From Cryptomeria japonica (lineage: Eukaryota; Streptophyta; Pinopsida; Cupressales; Cupressaceae), in contig NC_081405.1 in NCBI RefSeq assembly GCF_030272615.1, positions 471,004,008 to 471,068,007 of the forward strand: a DNA stretch of 64,000 nt, in the 5' to 3' direction. Shown piece by piece: positions 11,520 to 23,965 of this stretch (position 1 is the stretch's first letter; every line of letters begins with the position of its first letter). The notes beneath the pieces are model-generated. The model saw only the letters and a list, made by a program, of their open reading frames with translations. It had not been told where the DNA came from and ran no database searches. Both the position numbers and the translations under genes were made by a program.

Positions 11520-12561
11520 TGTTAGGACCTAGAGGAACCTGAGAGGGGGGCGTGAATCAGTTGTCTATTAATTTCAACCCAAATATAACTTAATCAAACT
11601 TGATGCATAATATCGGTAAAACAAACTTAATGTCGAGTAACAGTTTAATAGTTAATAAAAGTACTAGTAAAGTTTAATGCATGAAACGGAAAGACAAATA
11701 ACATCCACAACACATAACACAGATATTTGTACATGGAAACCCTGTAAGGGGAAAAACCACGGTGGGAAACCTTACCCACAATTAGATGATACTACTGGAG
11801 ATAGTATGTGTGTACAAATGGGGTCTACACATGCAGAAAGACCAAATTCCTAAAGCTCACAGCTCAATCACAAAATGGGAGTCACACTGACTACAATTGG
11901 ATGGTTAAATCCAATGATAATGTACTGCTCAAAATAGCATCTTCATATGCTGGATTCAGTACCGATTAAGCTCTGATTTTCTTCTTCATACCTTCCTCAA
12001 AGATTCAAATGATGTTTGTGTGAGTAGCTAACCTTATTACATTCCTCTTCCACTTCTACTACGTAATCTCACAAATGAGATCTTACATATATATCAAAAC
12101 CTAAGACCAAATGTGTAGGTCGACTCACTAAGAATATTACAATCAAATCAATTACAAATGAATCAATATGTGATGCATCATGTCGGCTAAATTTATTTAC
12201 AATAATAACCAATCAATAAATCATCTCCATAACATGTCATGCTGATCTGGAATAGATAACGCTTGTCAGACCATAACCTAGACCAATTTGTCGGTAACAA
12301 CAAATATGCAAACTCGATTAGACCAATAACCAAATCACCAAAATCAAGTGTCCAAACCATTTCTTCGACATAACCAACTAATCTCCAAATGATAACAGAT
12401 CATCCTCAGTGCCAGTGAACCAAATACCAGTGACTATGCATAAGTCACTGAACATGTCAGTGAACATAACCAAAGATCTCTAGTGCTGACAAGTGTTGAA
12501 AAGTGTTGATAAGTGTTGACATTAATGACAAGACTAATGCAACACATCCATAATACTAACA
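11520..12561 (-). repeat. B 3' LTR
   Basis: Begins TGTTAGGACC and ends ATACTAACA on the plus strand and aligns along its length with 26920-28004. Near 12088 the complement of an AT-rich TATA-like atatatat lies beside the tcttaggtttt block shared with D. Confidence 0.9.
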
Positions 12562-12575
12562 ATCTCCCCCTTTGG
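12562..12575 (-). other. B polypurine tract
   Basis: Plus-strand atctccccctttgg, so caaagggggagat on the coding strand, directly next to the 3' LTR; it would prime plus-strand synthesis. Confidence 0.85.
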
Positions 12576-12924
12576 CATTGATGGCAACAAAAGATGGAAA
12601 AACCATCTAAGTGCCAAAGCAGAAATGCCAAAAACCAAAAACCAACAATCTCCCAAAGAGATCAATTACCAGAAATCAAAATACATAATATTACTCCCCC
12701 AATGAATAATCTCTCCCAAAGATAATGTGTTTTTTCCATAGATATCTCTCCCCCTTTGACATCAAATGCCAAAGCAATACAAAAATCAGATACAACCACT
12801 TCATAGAACTAATTACAAATACCAACTTATCCAACTACTCCCCCTGAGAAGTAGCTCTCCTTCATCAAAGCCGGAAAAGGTTTCTCTATTAATTTCTGTT
12901 AGCTTGATGCCAATCTCCAACTGT
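12576..12924 (-). other. B 3' untranslated region
   Basis: No coding potential. It contains further tctcccccttt-like tracts (about 12740-12760 and 12840), that is, several PPT-like purine runs on the coding strand upstream of the real PPT. Confidence 0.7.
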
Positions 12925-14183
12925 CTAAGTCTCTACCGGTGAGGGTATAACCCCAAGCTGCTCTCTAAGATATTCAAAAGTTTCCTTAGGCAAAGGCTTA
13001 GTAAAGATATTTGCAATCTGCTCTTTAGTATGCACATAAACCAATTTCACTTCTCTTGCTTTAACATTCTCTTTCAGAAAATTGAATTTGATAGAAACAT
13101 GTTTAGTTTTAGAGTGAAATACTGGATTCTTGGATATATCAATTGCTTCCATATTATCACAGTAAATGATTATAGGTTCTTTGCGTTTTACCTTTATGTC
13201 CTTCAACATTTGCTTAATCCATAATACTTGAGTACAATTAGTTGTTGCTGCAACATATTATGATTCTATTGTTGATAATGATGTACAACTATGTTTCTTG
13301 CTCAACCATGAAATCAATCTGCTACCAAGAAAGAATGTTATGTCAGTGGTGCTATTTTTGTCACCTACATCTCCTGCCCAATTTGCATTTGTGTATGCAA
13401 ATAAATCAAAATTTTCATCTTTAGGATACCATAAACCAAGATTTGTTGTGCCTTGTAGATACCGAAAAATCCTTTTCACTGTTGATTCATGATTTTCTTT
13501 AGGATTACTCTGAAATCTTGAAACAATACATACTGCATTCATAATATCAGGTCTTGTTTGTGTCAAATATAGTAAACCTCCAATCATAGATTTATATCTT
13601 GTCATATCAACAGGTGTTGATTCATCCTTCAATGATAGTTTATCAGTTGTAGTCATAGGAGTACTTACCATTTTAGAGTTTTCCATACCAAATTTCTTTA
13701 GTAGTTCTTTCAAGTACTTTGATTGACATATGAATATACCTTTATTAGTCTATGAAATCTGCAATCCTTAAAAAGAATTTTATCTCCCCAATCATAGACA
13801 TTTCAAATTCTTCCTGCATCTTATTAGAAAAGTCTTTACACAATCCATCTTCTCCTCCAAAAATGATATCATCAACAAAAACTTCAATAACCAAGATTTC
13901 ATCATTAGTCACTTTGAAATATAAGTTGTTGTCAGCATTACCTTTAGTGTCACCAAGCTTCAAAAGATATTTGTCCAATCTAGCATACCAAGCTCTAAGA
14001 GCTTGCTTTAATCCATATAAAGCTTTCCTTAACCTACAAACCATATCTTTGTCATTTGTCAAATAAAATCCATGAGGTTGTTCAATGTAAACTTCCTCTT
14101 CAAGATCACCATTCAGAAATGCACATTTAACATCCATTTCATATACTTTATAGTTCTTGTGTGCTGCAAATGCTAGAAATAGT
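12925..14183 (-). pseudogene. RT-RH: B: copia RT (distal part) and RNase H
   Basis: Downstream half of the polymerase region. From 14137 leftwards it has MDVKCAFLNGDLEEEVYIEQ, the YGLKQALRAWYARL segment and the catalytic FVDD (complement of 13868-13879). A frame break falls near 13745. The next open segment (13713-13258) contains KELLKKFGMENS, RPDIMNAV and KRIFRYLQGT, and a last one (13209-12925) has YCDN, KHVSIKFNFL and IANIFTKPLP before the stop at 12925. Several catalytic-region residues are altered (NANWAGD where DxDWAGD is usual). The upstream part of RT lies beyond E at 23966. Confidence 0.9.
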
Positions 14184-14188
14184 ATGAC

Positions 14189-16002
14189 TGTAGTACCCCT
14201 GCCCTAATCAATCTCTAACCTTGGTTTAATCTTGATAAGTTTATCGTAATATTATGTTATAGTCAGATGATTGATTTAATGCATAGCTATTGATGTGGTT
14301 TTCTCACTAGTTGTATGCATGTTTTTAGTGTACCTATTTCGTGGTATCAATATTGAGCTAACGCTTTCATTAAAGTTTATATATGTATGCATGTATGACT
14401 CTTGGTTGCAGGAGATTTCAGGTACAACGCCGTATGAGTACGAGGTCCGTCTTCACCTGGATTGCAGGTTTGAGTATACCTTTTTATCCTTAGAGTTGGA
14501 TTAGGTGGTCGTAAGACCCTAGTTGACCTTAGTTGTGCTCTAGTGAGCATCGTCAGTCGTCGTCGGTAATCCCTTTTTGTTTGGGTTTGCGAGTTGTCTG
14601 TTTGGTTGACCTTCTCGGTTTGCATGCTTGGTGTGTTTGGTTAAATTGATTAATTAGCCCTCAGTAATTATTTTGATTATATATGTATTTGTGCATTAGA
14701 GATTTATGGACTAAATTAATCTAGTTCCGTTATGCGATTTTCGTTGATATTGGATTGCTTGTTTTTAATTGGGAGTAAATTCGATTAAATGACTGATTTT
14801 GAATATTAAATGCATTTTGGATATGCTGTTGAAAAGAAAGTTTTGTATTTTATCGCAATAGATTTAATTGTTTTCTGTTGGCTTCTGAAATTAGAAAGGC
14901 TAAATTTGATGAAATGAGAAAATCAATTTTTAATTGAAAAGCAAGTCGATTTGTTGTTGTAATTAGAAAAGGATTAAATTTTGAGAATTATTTGTAAATA
15001 AAAATTTTAAATTCCAAAAATAGAATTTTTGGTCAACTCTTCCATATAACCCAAAATTTGGGGAAAATTGGGGGATGGACATTTTTGGAGAGATTTTGGT
15101 TGGAAAGAAATTTTGGAGATGAATTTGGGGATTTTGGATGGAGAAGGAGGATTTTGGGAGCTGGAGATTTGGACTCTTCAGCAGATCTTGCCAGGAACGC
15201 GAGATCAGGTAGGATTCAATTCTCAATTTTAGTTATTGTTTAAAATGGAAATGGGGGTTTGAATGTTTTCATGCTATCTGGTTTTAGATTCTCCATTGTC
15301 TGCCATGCTTATGAACTAATTTAGTAAATTAATTAGCTTGGCTGGAAGTGTATTTGAGATGTTGTTAATTCCTCTATTTGTTGTTGGGCGTTTGAAACCC
15401 CTTCGTATTTAGGGAAGAATGAAATCACCAAAGAAATGGATACCAAAACACAGTCCGTTTAAAACGAACTTATTATTTTGAGCCTGTGCGTTTTTAATCA
15501 TTTATTATCATATTGTGGTGGGCGTTTGGGTTTTCAATATTTTCGAACTGTGAATATGAACCGAGCTGGGCGTTTGATTTATTTTAAACCGAGGTTGCGG
15601 TTTGGAGGGCGGGGAGCGGAGCTCCACCCGCTCCTCCTCCCCTCCCCCACGCGTTTCCCCTCTCCCCCGCTCGCTCCCCTTCCACCGTTTGTAGTCCGCA
15701 GCGGCTGCGGCTCACGGCGGTGGCCGCAGGGGCTGCGGTGGCTGCAGGGCGCCGTGGCACCTGCAGGCACCGCCTGCGCGAAACTCTTCGCCTACGGCTA
15801 GGGCATGGGCTGCCTTCGCCGCCCTTCTTTTCTTAACTATGGTTTTTTTTTTTTTAAATTAGTTTTTAAAAGATGTTTTTTTTTATATGTATTTTTTTTA
15901 AAAAAAAGGATATATAATGTTTTTAATATTATTTTATGAAGATTGTAAATTAAGTCTTGATGATGAGAAATGTGGCATAAATGGAGTATGCCGATGATTA
16001 CA
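14189..16002 (+). repeat. E 5' LTR (internally deleted)
   Basis: Nearly identical to 19802-21604 (roughly 98% by eye), then jumps from gatgatt directly to the terminal aca. The missing part corresponds to 21605-23957. The junction shows 3-bp microhomology (att), so a deletion is more likely than an insertion in the other copy. Confidence 0.85.
15598..15830. other. GC-rich, CpG-rich block in E 5' LTR
   Basis: A sharply GC-rich island in AT-rich surroundings, with runs of ctcccc, cggctgcgg and ggcgccg, followed directly by long T and A runs. The counterpart at 21208-21432 differs by small indels in the GC repeats. It could be the promoter or leader part of the LTR; short open frames across it look incidental. 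Confidence 0.7.
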
Positions 16003-16018
16003 TTTGGTATCAGAGGCC
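16003..16018 (+). other. E primer-binding site
   Basis: tttggtatcagaggcc directly after the LTR end. The TGGTATCAGAG core fits initiator tRNA-Met; one extra G breaks the canonical TGGTATCAGAGC. Confidence 0.7.
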
Positions 16019-17700
16019 ATGTTGCAAACATTGGGATCTCTGGTGTCGCGTGTGCCCTCTATTTGTGTGAGGTGTATCGACCTTATGTGTATGCTTGTCC
16101 TCCTTTTGCATGTGAGTGATTGAGCAGACCTTAGCTGGTGTGTAACATGTGTGTTCACACCTTGTTTTCGCCTTCTTGATGTTGGTGTTTGAGTGCTTAT
16201 TTGTGTATTGTGTGATTATTGATGTCTTGGTCTACTATTTCTCTTATTCTGAAAGAGAGTCGTATGTACTTCCCTTATTAAGTGTTGTACTCTTTAGACT
16301 AATCCATTTGGGTTGGTCCGTGCTTGTCTTGAATCTGAAAGTGCGAATTGTGTTTGTTTAAAGATTATGATCTAGCTTAATGTTGCCCACTTGAAGGACT
16401 AGTATGGCAATTATTGAATGCTTATTTTGTAGAAAATTAAATGATCATCACCATTCCTCTCTCTCTCTTCTGGAAATTAAAATGATTAGGATATGTGTAA
16501 TTATCTTTGATTTGAGTTTCTTGTTTGCAAGAAAAAAGGGTGTGACTTCTTGGACCCTTGAGTGAGCCTTATGAAGCTTTTTTTTTTTTTTAGATTATTA
16601 AAGGGCTATGGGTTTTAAAAATTTATTTGGGTGAATGGGAGAAAACTGTATGTGTATGTTTAAAGAATTCTCCCTGTGTATGTTGTAGGAGTAGCATGAT
16701 TAAATTCTACCTTAGTAAGGTGCGTTGATATGCGAATAGTTGAATTATGTGAAACTGCTTGGGTTGTAGAAGAAGTATTAAATAGAGCATGTTATTGTAG
16801 CTTCAAGGAAGTATTAATGTGTTTTCTGAAAGACTGTCTTATGTGTCTCATTAAACCAGTTTGATTGAAGATTTATTTTAGCAAATGCTCCATTGAACTC
16901 GCTTTTTGGGTATATGTAATTACCTTAATGTGTTTAGAAAGCGCGAATGAAAAGCTTGTTTGATGTGCATGCATTAATATGTTTTATTTGGGTAATAGCT
17001 CTTTGCTTATCTTTGATCGTAATGCGATCTTCTCTAATAGGTTGCAGATTATGACAGGTGTCTATATTGTATTATTTAAGTGAGTGTTCTTAAGAGGTCT
17101 TGCATTATCAAAAAGATTGTCTCTCTTGATCTCTGTTGTGTTTGGAAAACTAGAACCTCCTGTCGCAACCATAATTATTGGAAATGTTTTTGTTCGGCTG
17201 ATTGTCATCCTTCTAACGGTAGTGAAATGGAAACCGTGTAATTGAAATGATAGGCTTATAGTGAGAAATTTAATATTATAGCGTGATCTTGATTGATCTT
17301 GTGTCTTTGTAGGAAATAGTTTGGCTATCAAACTCTCTTTCCCTTCTCTTTGCCTAATCATAAGAATTTTAGAAATGCTATTAAAGAGTACATTGATTTA
17401 AATAGAATGTTTATAAAACATGTGAAATTGTATGTTTGCTTTTGGCTTCATAGGGATAGATGAAAGTCTTAAGCTTTAGAAATGAATTTGCTTAGCTAGT
17501 AATTTAATTATGAATGCTTAGTGAGATTCGAGAAAGATATAGGAATGATGTTAATTCCTTATGTAATTGTGAATTGTTAATAATTTCAGTACTTGAATCT
17601 AGAGTAAACCTGATTCAGTCATTTATATAGAAAGCATAATTGAAATTTTCCTTGAATAGATGTTAGCATACTGAAAAGTACTCCCCGTAGATGTGACTAA

Positions 17701-17885
17701 ACCAGTACTGGTGTTTTCGTGTGTGTTGTGAGAAACCAGTGCTTATTATATGTGCCCATGGATTGGTGAAGTAATCAACCATGGAGGATATGTTGCTTAT
17801 GGGTATGGGAAACCATACTGTTTATGTGATGTTGCTTATTTGTTTCCCTACTGAGTACCAAACCTCGGGTTATGGGTAACTCAGT
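17701..17885 (+). other. cluster of inverted repeats in E interior
   Basis: Within 185 bp lie the perfect palindrome ACCAGTACTGGT (17701-17712), a hairpin with CCATGG arms and extended TTG/CAA pairing (17756-17784), and an arm pair ACTGAGT...AACTCAGT enclosing ACC...GGT (17850-17885). They could form a compact RNA structure. Confidence 0.6.
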
Positions 17886-18189
17886 ATGTTAAGGGGTAGT
17901 ATTAGAAGTAACCGTTCCTTGAATAGTATGGATTGGCGTACGAGTAATGTCGGTGCAAAGCGACTTTAGCTTCTCTACTTCGAGGAATGATATAGTTGTA
18001 CTACTAAACTGTATCAAGGTGTACTCAATACTTTCCCTTGTGATGAACCTATTTACGAGGTTCATGAGTGCCAGCCTTATTCCTATCCTTTATTTGAGCA
18101 TATAGATGGCAGTTTTTGAGCATATTGTTGGATTCTATTGGAGCATCTGTTGCCTTGTCTTCATGAGAGGCGTGTTATTGTTCTTACAT

Positions 18190-18540
18190 AAGTTGCCAAC
18201 TGGCTAGTGTTGGTAGACTTGTGGGTAGACCTTAGCCATGTATACCTCTGGCTTACGGCGAGTATCCTGAGAGGAACATCGCTATGCGGAGTGTGACCAG
18301 TGCGTGCCTTATCCGCGGGGTACACTGCCATGTGGGATACGTCCATTGCATGCTTGTCCGCTTGGAGTATTGCCATGTCATGCTGAGACACGATGCGGGA
18401 TGTAGTATACATTTCCATGCGGCCTACCGCTAGGTATTGGGTAGAGCCATGCCACGTGACGATGTGATGTGGGGTGATGTCGAGGTGCACACTGCCATGC
18501 CATGTGGATGTGTGACTTGGCCACACCACATGATGAGCTA
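18190..18540 (+). repeat. degenerate ccatg-rich repeats in E interior
   Basis: Repeated tgccatg, gtgatgtg and gcggg words recur at irregular 40-60 bp spacing (for example 18328, 18371, 18413, 18448, 18490). GC content is higher than around it. No coding signal is visible. Confidence 0.5.
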
Positions 18541-19786
18541 CTAGGATAGATAGACGATTGTTCCTTCCTTCCTCGTTGGTGGCTAGCTATTAGTCACGTA
18601 GTGATGTAATGTGCACTTATGAATTTCTTTTATTCATTTCTTTGTTTCCTTGTGGGCCAGCAATTTATTTTACTTTGACCTTGATAGTTTAGCCACGATC
18701 TTGCAATCTTGATCTTATTTGATTTGATGTTGCAAATCCGGAAATTATTTCCTTGTTTTATTGTTGGAATTGACAATTATTATCTTTAATCTTTGGTACT
18801 TTGGTGGCTAAACCGGTTTATCCTTGTTGTTTTCGTATGCTGGTCTTGTGTTGCAATGTGAATTCCTCTCCAAGAACGTAGGAGATGGGCTTGGATGAGT
18901 GTATACGAGGAAGTAGACGCAGGGAACCTTGAGGATGGGGGTATGTGAGGCTGTGTTGCAGCTAGTATCCACTACCTACCTATGTGTGGTGACTATCTCT
19001 TGGAGGCTAACCACCTTGCTCAACAAGGGATATTCACAAAGGTCTTGTATGGAAGGTAGCACCGCTATGGTGTGCCTAGCACCATCGAGCCTTTGAGTGA
19101 GATATTGGATTCTTATGATCATATTGTTGTTCTGAGATCAGGCATAGAGATGTTGATCGTGCATGTTATCTTTGACCGAGCATTAGACATGCTCACATGT
19201 GGCCTTTTCTGTTATGCATTCCAGTTATGTGGAGGGTTATTATTTGTATCATGGAGTAGATTGTGTTAGCTTGTCACTATGTTATGGGACATAGTCTTTG
19301 GAAAGGTTTTCTTATGCCTAGCAAGTGTAATCAATTGAGTTATTTATGTTGCTCTTATTTCATGAAAGTTAATTTGGTTGTAGAAATTGATATCTTAAGC
19401 TAGTTCTATTCAATAAAATTTTATGATAAAGATGGATTGGTAAAGGAAATTGATCATTATGGCATGTTTTCTTGTCATGTTTGATAGATGATTATGGTAA
19501 TGGTTGTTTACCTCTTTGTAATGTTTTAATTTGGTGTAATGAAAGGAAGAAAATTCTTGTTTCTCTACTATGATTGTGGATAATTCCTAGAATATTTTAA
19601 GGAATGTATGGTTTTAGATGTATCTTGCCAATGGATAATGGCGTTTGTAAAGGATTTTGCAATAATATTTCATTTATTTATGGAAAGATTTCTTTGTGCA
19701 ATTTGATCTTTGTTGAATGAGTTTCAGGGCTGATGCGTATGAAGTGTTCTCCATCTAGCCTTACGACTTCCAGGAGTAAGTCGGAA

Positions 19787-19801
19787 CCTAGGGGGGGAGA
19801 A
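19787..19801 (+). other. E polypurine tract
   Basis: cctagggggggagaa directly before the 3' LTR start at 19802. Confidence 0.85.
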
Positions 19802-22800
19802 TGTAGTACCCCTGCCCTAATCAATCTCTAACCTTGGTTTAATCTTGATAAGTTTATCGTAATATTATGTTATAGTCAGATGATTGATTTAACGCATAGC
19901 TATTGATGTGGTTTTCTCACTAGTTGTATGCAAGTTTTTAGTGTACCTATTTCGTGGTATCAATATTGAGCTAACGCTTTCATTAAAGTTTATATATGTA
20001 TGCATGTATGACTCTTGGTTGCAGGAGATTTCAGGTACAACGCCGTATGAGTACGAGGTTCGTCTTCACCTGGATTGCAGGTTTGAGTGTACCTTTTTAT
20101 CCTTAGAGTTGGATTAGGTGGTCGTAAGACCCTAGTTGACCTTAGTCGTGCTCTAGTGAGCATCGTCAATCATCGTCGGTAATCCCTTTTTGTTTGGGTT
20201 GTGAGTTGTCTGTTTGGTTGACCTTCTCGATTTGCGTGCTTGGTGTGTTTGGTTAAATTGATTAATTAGCCCTCAGTAATTATTTTGATTATATATGTAT
20301 TTGTGCATTAGAGATTTATGGACTAAATTAATCTAGTTCTGTTATGCGATTTTCGTTGATATTGGATTGCTCATTTTTAATTGGGAGTAAATTCGATTAA
20401 ATGACTGATTTTGAATATTAAATGCATTTTGGATATGCTGTTGAAAAGAAAGTTTTGTATTTTATCACAATAGATTTAATTGTTTTCTTTTGGCTTCTGA
20501 AATTAGAAAGGCTAAATTTGATGAAATGAGAAAATCGATTTTTAATTGAAAAGCAAGTCGATTTGTTGTTGTAATTAGAAAAGGATTAAATTTTGAGAAT
20601 TATTTGTAAATAAAAATTTTAAATTCCAAAAATAGAATTTTTGGTCAACTCTTCCATATAACCCAAAATTTGGGGAAAATTGGGGGATGGACATTTTTGT
20701 AGAGATTTTGGTTGGAAAGAAATTTTGGAGATGAATTTGGGGATTTTGGATGGAAAAGGAGGATTTTGGGAGCTGGAGATTTGGACTCTTCAGCAGATCT
20801 TGCCAGGAACGCGAGATCAGGTAGGATTCAATTCTCAATTTTAGTTATTGTTTAAAATGGAAATGGGGGTTTGAATGTTTTCATGCTATCCGGTTTTAGA
20901 TTCTCCATTGTCTGCCATGCTTATGAACTGATTTAGTAAATTAATTAGCTTGGCTGGAAGTGTATTTGAGATGTTGTTAATTCCTCTATTTGTTGTTGGG
21001 CGTTTGAAACCCCTTCGTATTTAGGGAAGAATGAAATCACCAAAGAAATGGATACCAAAACACAGTCCATTTAAAACGAACTTATTATTTTGAGCCTGTG
21101 CGTTTTTAATCATTTATTATCATATTGTGGTGGGCGTTTGGGTTTTCAATATTTTCGAACTGTGAATATGAACCGAGCTGGGCGTTTGATTTATTTTAAA
21201 CCGAGGTTGGGGTTTGGAGGGTAGGGAGCAGAGCTCCACCCGCTCCTCCTCCCCTCCCCCACGCATTTCCCCTCTCCCCCGCTCGCTCCCCTTCCACCGT
21301 TTGCAGTCCGTAGCGGCTGCGGCTCACGACGGTGGCCGCAGGGCGCCGCGGCACCTGCGGGCACCGCCGTGGCACCGCCCGCGCGAAACCCTTCACCTAC
21401 GGCTAGGGCACGGGCTGCCTTCGCCGCCCTTCTTTTCTTAACTATGGTTTTTTTTTTTTTAAATTAGTTTTTAAAAGATGTTTTTTTTTATATGTATTTT
21501 TTTTAAAAAAAAGGATATATAATGTTTTTAATATTATTTTATGAAGATTGTAAATTAAGTCTTGATGATGAGAAATGTGGCATAAATGGAGTATGCCGAT
21601 GATTTTCTTTGTTAGCTTATTATGCAAGCTTGAAATTTAATTGTGTATATTTTGGAAAGATCAAATATTGATATATTGGAGATTCTTGTTGAGTTAAAAT
21701 ATACCTTATTCCCGAATAAATATATTGTTGAAGATTTTAATGTTATAAGCCATCTGGAGATATTAGAAACGAATAATCAACCATTGGGCATTAGAAATTT
21801 AACGATATGCTTTTGAAAATGATTATCTTCATTTGGATTTCCTTTTTTATATTAATATTCCGTGATCCGTATAGAGTATCTAGGATTGAAAAATAAGAAA
21901 CTGTAGAGGTCGGTTTTGGACCAGTATGTTAATGATGTTTGTTGGAGATTAAATATCTTATTTATTTGATTAATGGTTGTCTGAGTTTAATTAATATGAA
22001 TTTGGTTTAAAAACTCATTATGGCTTAATAGGTCTGTTTGACGCTTTGAACCTTAGAGAGTTAGAAAACTAAGAACAACTTATCCCTTGATGAGGTAGAT
22101 AACTGTAATCTGATTTAGATCTTGTAGAAAACTTGATTGACGTTTAATGTTTAGATCAATTCGGAAATATTGCATCTGTTGAATATTGTCTTATCTGTTT
22201 ATTGCCTTTGCGAGTTTTATTGTTGTATTCGCTTTTAATTATGAAATGGCAAGAGTGCTTTGTTTGATAGGACCCTGTCGTATGGCTTGACTTGGGGTGC
22301 CTGTTTTAGTCCTCAATTCCGAGTTGACTGTTGTTTTGTGGTAGTGTCGTTATTGGTCATATCCTCTTTGTGTGGGTCGAATGATGATTCGTGGTTGACC
22401 TTAGTTTGTCAGGTCTCTAGTTAGAGTACCGTCAGTAAGTGTGCATCTTTGAGTCATGTTTGACTAGATGGTTGTTTCTCCTTCTTGAACTCCATTCGTT
22501 TGACCATGCCTATTCCTTGGTTTTGAGTTCGTTTGAGTTTACTCTAGTGTCGTGTGGGAAAGTGGCTTTCGATTGGGGGCCGTGCCCAAAGTGGCTGCTG
22601 GGTAACCCGTCGAAAGTGAGTCTAATAAGTGATAACCTTTAAGTAGATTAGAATGTAATCTCTAAGTAAGATAAATGTGCCTCACACATGGGACGAGTGC
22701 TATCATAGATTCGACATGTTGTGAGAAGGCCTGAAATGGCAAACCATCTTCCTTGTCTTCACGAGAGGATGTGTGGTTCCACATGAGGCTTGGATGGGCC

Positions 22801-23960
22801 GAAAGCTCGGATTAGGTTGCCAAGGTAACCTAGTGTATGGGGCCGGGTCCTATGAAGACTTGCCATGGTAACCATACCAGGTTGTGTGATGACACTTGTC
22901 CCTACGTTCGCTAGTGTGTTGTCATTTTGTCCTGTTAGGAGTACCTTTGTGAGTCATCCTTTTGTCTCTGCCCTTGTGAGTGTCGGTTTCATGTTAGACC
23001 TTGGGTGGTGATGGCTCAATTTTATGGATGCTCTCATGGACCTCTTGTTTTAGCTTTGATTATGTTCGGCTGGATCCTGTTCTTTTCAAGGATCGTCTAT
23101 GTATTAATTGACCGATGCGGTCATTTGTATATTGTTTATATTTCGCCTTGATGGCTGGATTGTAATGGTGTAACCTCTTGTATTCTTAACTTTATTAATT
23201 ATCAGAGGGGTCTTGCAGTTGAGCAGACCTAGAGATGTAGCCCTTTAGGGGTGAACTCCGAGATCATTATGGTGTTATGTGATGTGTTCTCTTATGCTTC
23301 CTTCATTCAGCTTTATCAGGTATGATTAGCTTATGTTGAATGATTAAGTGGGTAAATGGAATTTACTTTAAATGTTTTATGCGGTTCTTTCTTGAATGCC
23401 ATGTTGATCGAATGTTTAAGTGGTTTAGATGAGATTTATAGTAGATGCTGGTATGCAATCGTCTCTTGAAATGCAATAAATGGAGTATGAAAGAATGTAT
23501 CTTAGAGTAATGGAATCTATTCAGTTGTGGTTAGAAAATTAAGTATGCTTGAATAGATCTCTTATGTTTATGATGGAATTCTAGTGTGTTAGAATATTAG
23601 ATGTATGGCTTGAAGTTTTAAATGAAAAGCTTGAATGAAGATTATGAATAGATCTTAATGGATGAATCTTTGTTTATGATTTATAATTCCATCTTTTGAA
23701 AGAAATCATCCTGATTAAGAATTATCTCGTTATTAAGATAATCAGTTATTGGATTAATTGTGTGAGTTAAGTAAATTGTGAAATTTAGGTAATCTCATTG
23801 GGAAACTCTTTAGGTGTTAGTTGAAGTCTTCCGCTATGTAATCTGAATCTTTGGTATCTTGTTGTATCTTATGTGGTGTAACTTTTTTAAAAAAAAATTA
23901 TTGCACTCTATTCTTGTAATTTTGGCTTATCCCTTCGGGGTTTCCTGGCGGGGCATTACA
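19802..23960 (+). repeat. E 3' LTR (full length, 4.16 kb)
   Basis: Begins TGTAGTACCCC, ends GGGGCATTACA. The first 1.8 kb matches the 5' LTR; the remaining 2.35 kb is unique to this copy. No gene is seen in it. It includes a GC-rich island (21208-21432) and short palindromes such as ggttgccaaggtaacc near 22815. Confidence 0.88.
21208..21432. other. GC-rich, CpG-rich block in E 3' LTR
   Basis: Counterpart of 15598-15830, with different lengths of the gccgc/ggcacc repeats. Followed by the same T-run and A-run. Confidence 0.7.
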
Positions 23961-23965
23961 ATGAC

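Larger units (their letters stand above)
16019..19786 (+). other. E non-coding internal domain
   Basis: About 3.8 kb without recognisable gag, protease, integrase or RT on either strand. The longest ORF (18161-18529, minus, 122 codons) is rich in His, Thr and Met from repeated ccatg motifs and has no domain I recognise. The stretch 17700-17890 contains several strong inverted repeats. A conserved structured interior fits an RNA packaged in trans. Confidence 0.7.
14189..23960 (+). mobile_element. E: LARD-like non-autonomous LTR element
   Basis: Perfect duplication atgac (14184-14188 and 23961-23965) inside the RT gene of B. Ends are TGTAGTACCCC and GGGGCATTACA, an imperfect inverted repeat. 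The LTRs are 14189-16002 and 19802-23960; the first lacks 2.35 kb present in the second. A PBS-like tggtatcagaggcc (16005-16018) and a PPT (19787-19801) set the plus orientation. The 3.8-kb interior has no recognisable gag or pol. Long LTRs around a non-coding interior fit the large retrotransposon derivative (LARD) class, which depends on proteins supplied by another element. Confidence 0.88.

Noticed and set aside
14295-14504. 69-codon ORF (MVFSLVVCM...) present in both E LTRs
   Set aside because: Kept only because the LTRs are nearly identical; no recognisable signal or domain.
15478-15801. 107-codon ORF in the E LTR
   Set aside because: Runs across the GC-rich block; the corresponding frame in the 3' LTR is disrupted by indels, so it is not conserved even between the two LTRs.
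16003-16018. tRNA gene near the PBS-like sites
   Set aside because: Only the 12-16 bases complementary to the tRNA 3' end are present; no cloverleaf or A/B boxes.
18161-18529. 122-codon minus-strand ORF in E
   Set aside because: His/Thr/Met-rich product of repeated ccatg words; no domain, no counterpart, and E is otherwise non-coding.
21605-23957. A separate element inserted in the E 3' LTR
   Set aside because: No TG...CA ends, target duplication or inverted repeats at its edges; 3-bp microhomology and the outer inverted repeat favour deletion in the other LTR.
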